From NCBI RefSeq assembly GCF_018449435.1, contig NZ_JAHCMU010000002.1, positions 186,001-250,000 of the forward strand: a stretch of DNA of 64,000 nt, given 5' to 3'. The notes beneath the pieces were generated by a model that was not told the DNA's origin, did not search any database, and saw only the letters and a program-made list of their open reading frames with translations. How positions within the stretch are numbered: the first letter of the stretch is position 1; every line of letters begins with the position of its first letter. Origin of the DNA: Flagellimonas sp. 389 (GTDB lineage Bacteria > Bacteroidota > Bacteroidia > Flavobacteriales > Flavobacteriaceae). The position numbers were made by a program, and so were the translations under genes. Shown here piece by piece: positions 63,662 through 64,000 of this stretch.

Positions 63662-64000
63662 TCAGATTTTGGGCGGAGGAGTGTTGATTTGATAAAAACC
63701 CCTTGTTAAGACTGATTCAAAATCAGGATACTTTTGTCTTCTGGTCTTAAAGAGGGATTGGGAATCGCTAGAAATATCCGCATAATACACGGTTAAGTCT
63801 ATTTTGACATTACCTTTTTTGTTGTGATCTTCATGATCGGGATCATCGTATTCTGGAATGGCATCTTCAAATCCCAATAGTTTTTCTAAAGCAATTTCAA
63901 TAATACTCTCCTGATCATTAATGGTTAGGTCTTCAGGTATGTGTTCAGGGTTAGGGTCTGCGGTATCTACGCTGATGTTGAGAAGATAGGCTCCCATCAA
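63662..64000 (-). CDS. Conserved hypothetical protein (5' end at or beyond window edge)
   Basis: 111 residues from an ATG at 63997 (GAYLLNISVDTADPNPEHI), or longer if the start is beyond the edge. It is acidic, with IPEDLTINDQESIIEIALEKLLGFEDAIPEYDDPD and a basic end RRQKYPDFESVLTRGFYQI. It recalls a small protein that I remember in other Flavobacteriaceae but the name and role are unknown. It lies 77 bases upstream of the HAEPLYID gene on the same strand, so the two may be co-transcribed. Confidence 0.65.
   Translation of the reverse strand: MMGAYLLNISVDTADPNPEHIPEDLTINDQESIIEIALEKLLGFEDAIPEYDDPDHEDHNKKGNVKIDLTVYYADISSDSQSLFKTRRQKYPDFESVLTRGFYQINTPPPKI

Overview
The window looks like a chromosomal segment of a marine-type member of the Flavobacteriaceae (Bacteroidota). 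The evidence is an AT-rich composition, promoters with the Bacteroidota -7 box TAnnTTTG instead of sigma70 boxes, hardly any Shine-Dalgarno sequences, many flavobacterial conserved proteins (DUF6909, DUF4837, DUF4175, HAEPLYID, GIN-domain, OmpA/PD40) and type IX secretion (T9SS) cargo with type B C-terminal signals. I cannot fix the genus. No prophage, insertion sequence or CRISPR array is visible.

Layout. 1-3.1 kb: leftward DUF6909 protein (cut by the edge), GH3-like adenylating enzyme and M23 peptidase. 3.3-6.7 kb: rightward tatA, an OmpA/PD40 protein, a 650-base spacer and a tiny membrane protein. 6.7-10.7 kb: leftward pgk, LysM transglycosylase and DUF4837 lipoprotein. 10.9-13.2 kb: rightward holB, DoxX and DUF5946 genes. 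13.2-22.2 kb: leftward DUF4175, ybeY, mnmG, a small membrane protein, two paralogous lipoproteins, a methyltransferase and a Skp-like protein. Two parS-like centromere sites flank mnmG, which suggests the window is on the origin-proximal side of the chromosome. 22.2-26.0 kb: rightward AlkB-like oxygenase, gltX and an SPFH protein. 26.0-29.6 kb: a recent tandem duplication carrying two BspA-repeat lipoproteins. 29.7-32.9 kb: leftward BamA/TamA-like protein and glnS.

33.2-52.8 kb is the centrepiece. Four nearly abutting genes match the sprC-sprD-sprB-sprF gliding-motility operon known from Flavobacterium johnsoniae. It includes a 14.3-kb sprB encoding a 4781-residue surface adhesin of about forty repeats, exported by the T9SS with the help of SprF. 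SprD carries a PorP/SprF-like barrel fused to a coiled coil and two SPOR-like repeats.

52.8-64 kb: folB, two tRNA-Cys genes, then leftward rnr, GIN-domain and LysE genes. An AT-rich divergent spacer with six TCAACA-core 9-mers follows (weak oriC candidate). Then come rpiB, a zinc-type CDF transporter and a GNAT gene; a lipoprotein; a type II restriction-modification pair whose nuclease starts at TTG; a small lipoprotein; a HAEPLYID protein; and the end of a conserved small protein at the right edge.

The genes are mostly housekeeping and envelope functions. The accessory parts are the sprCDBF operon, the BspA duplication, the lipoprotein pair by mnmG and the restriction-modification system. 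I see no clearly new multi-gene system. The least ordinary items are the parS pair, the SprD fusion, the lectin-like island inside SprB and the AT-rich 57-kb spacer.
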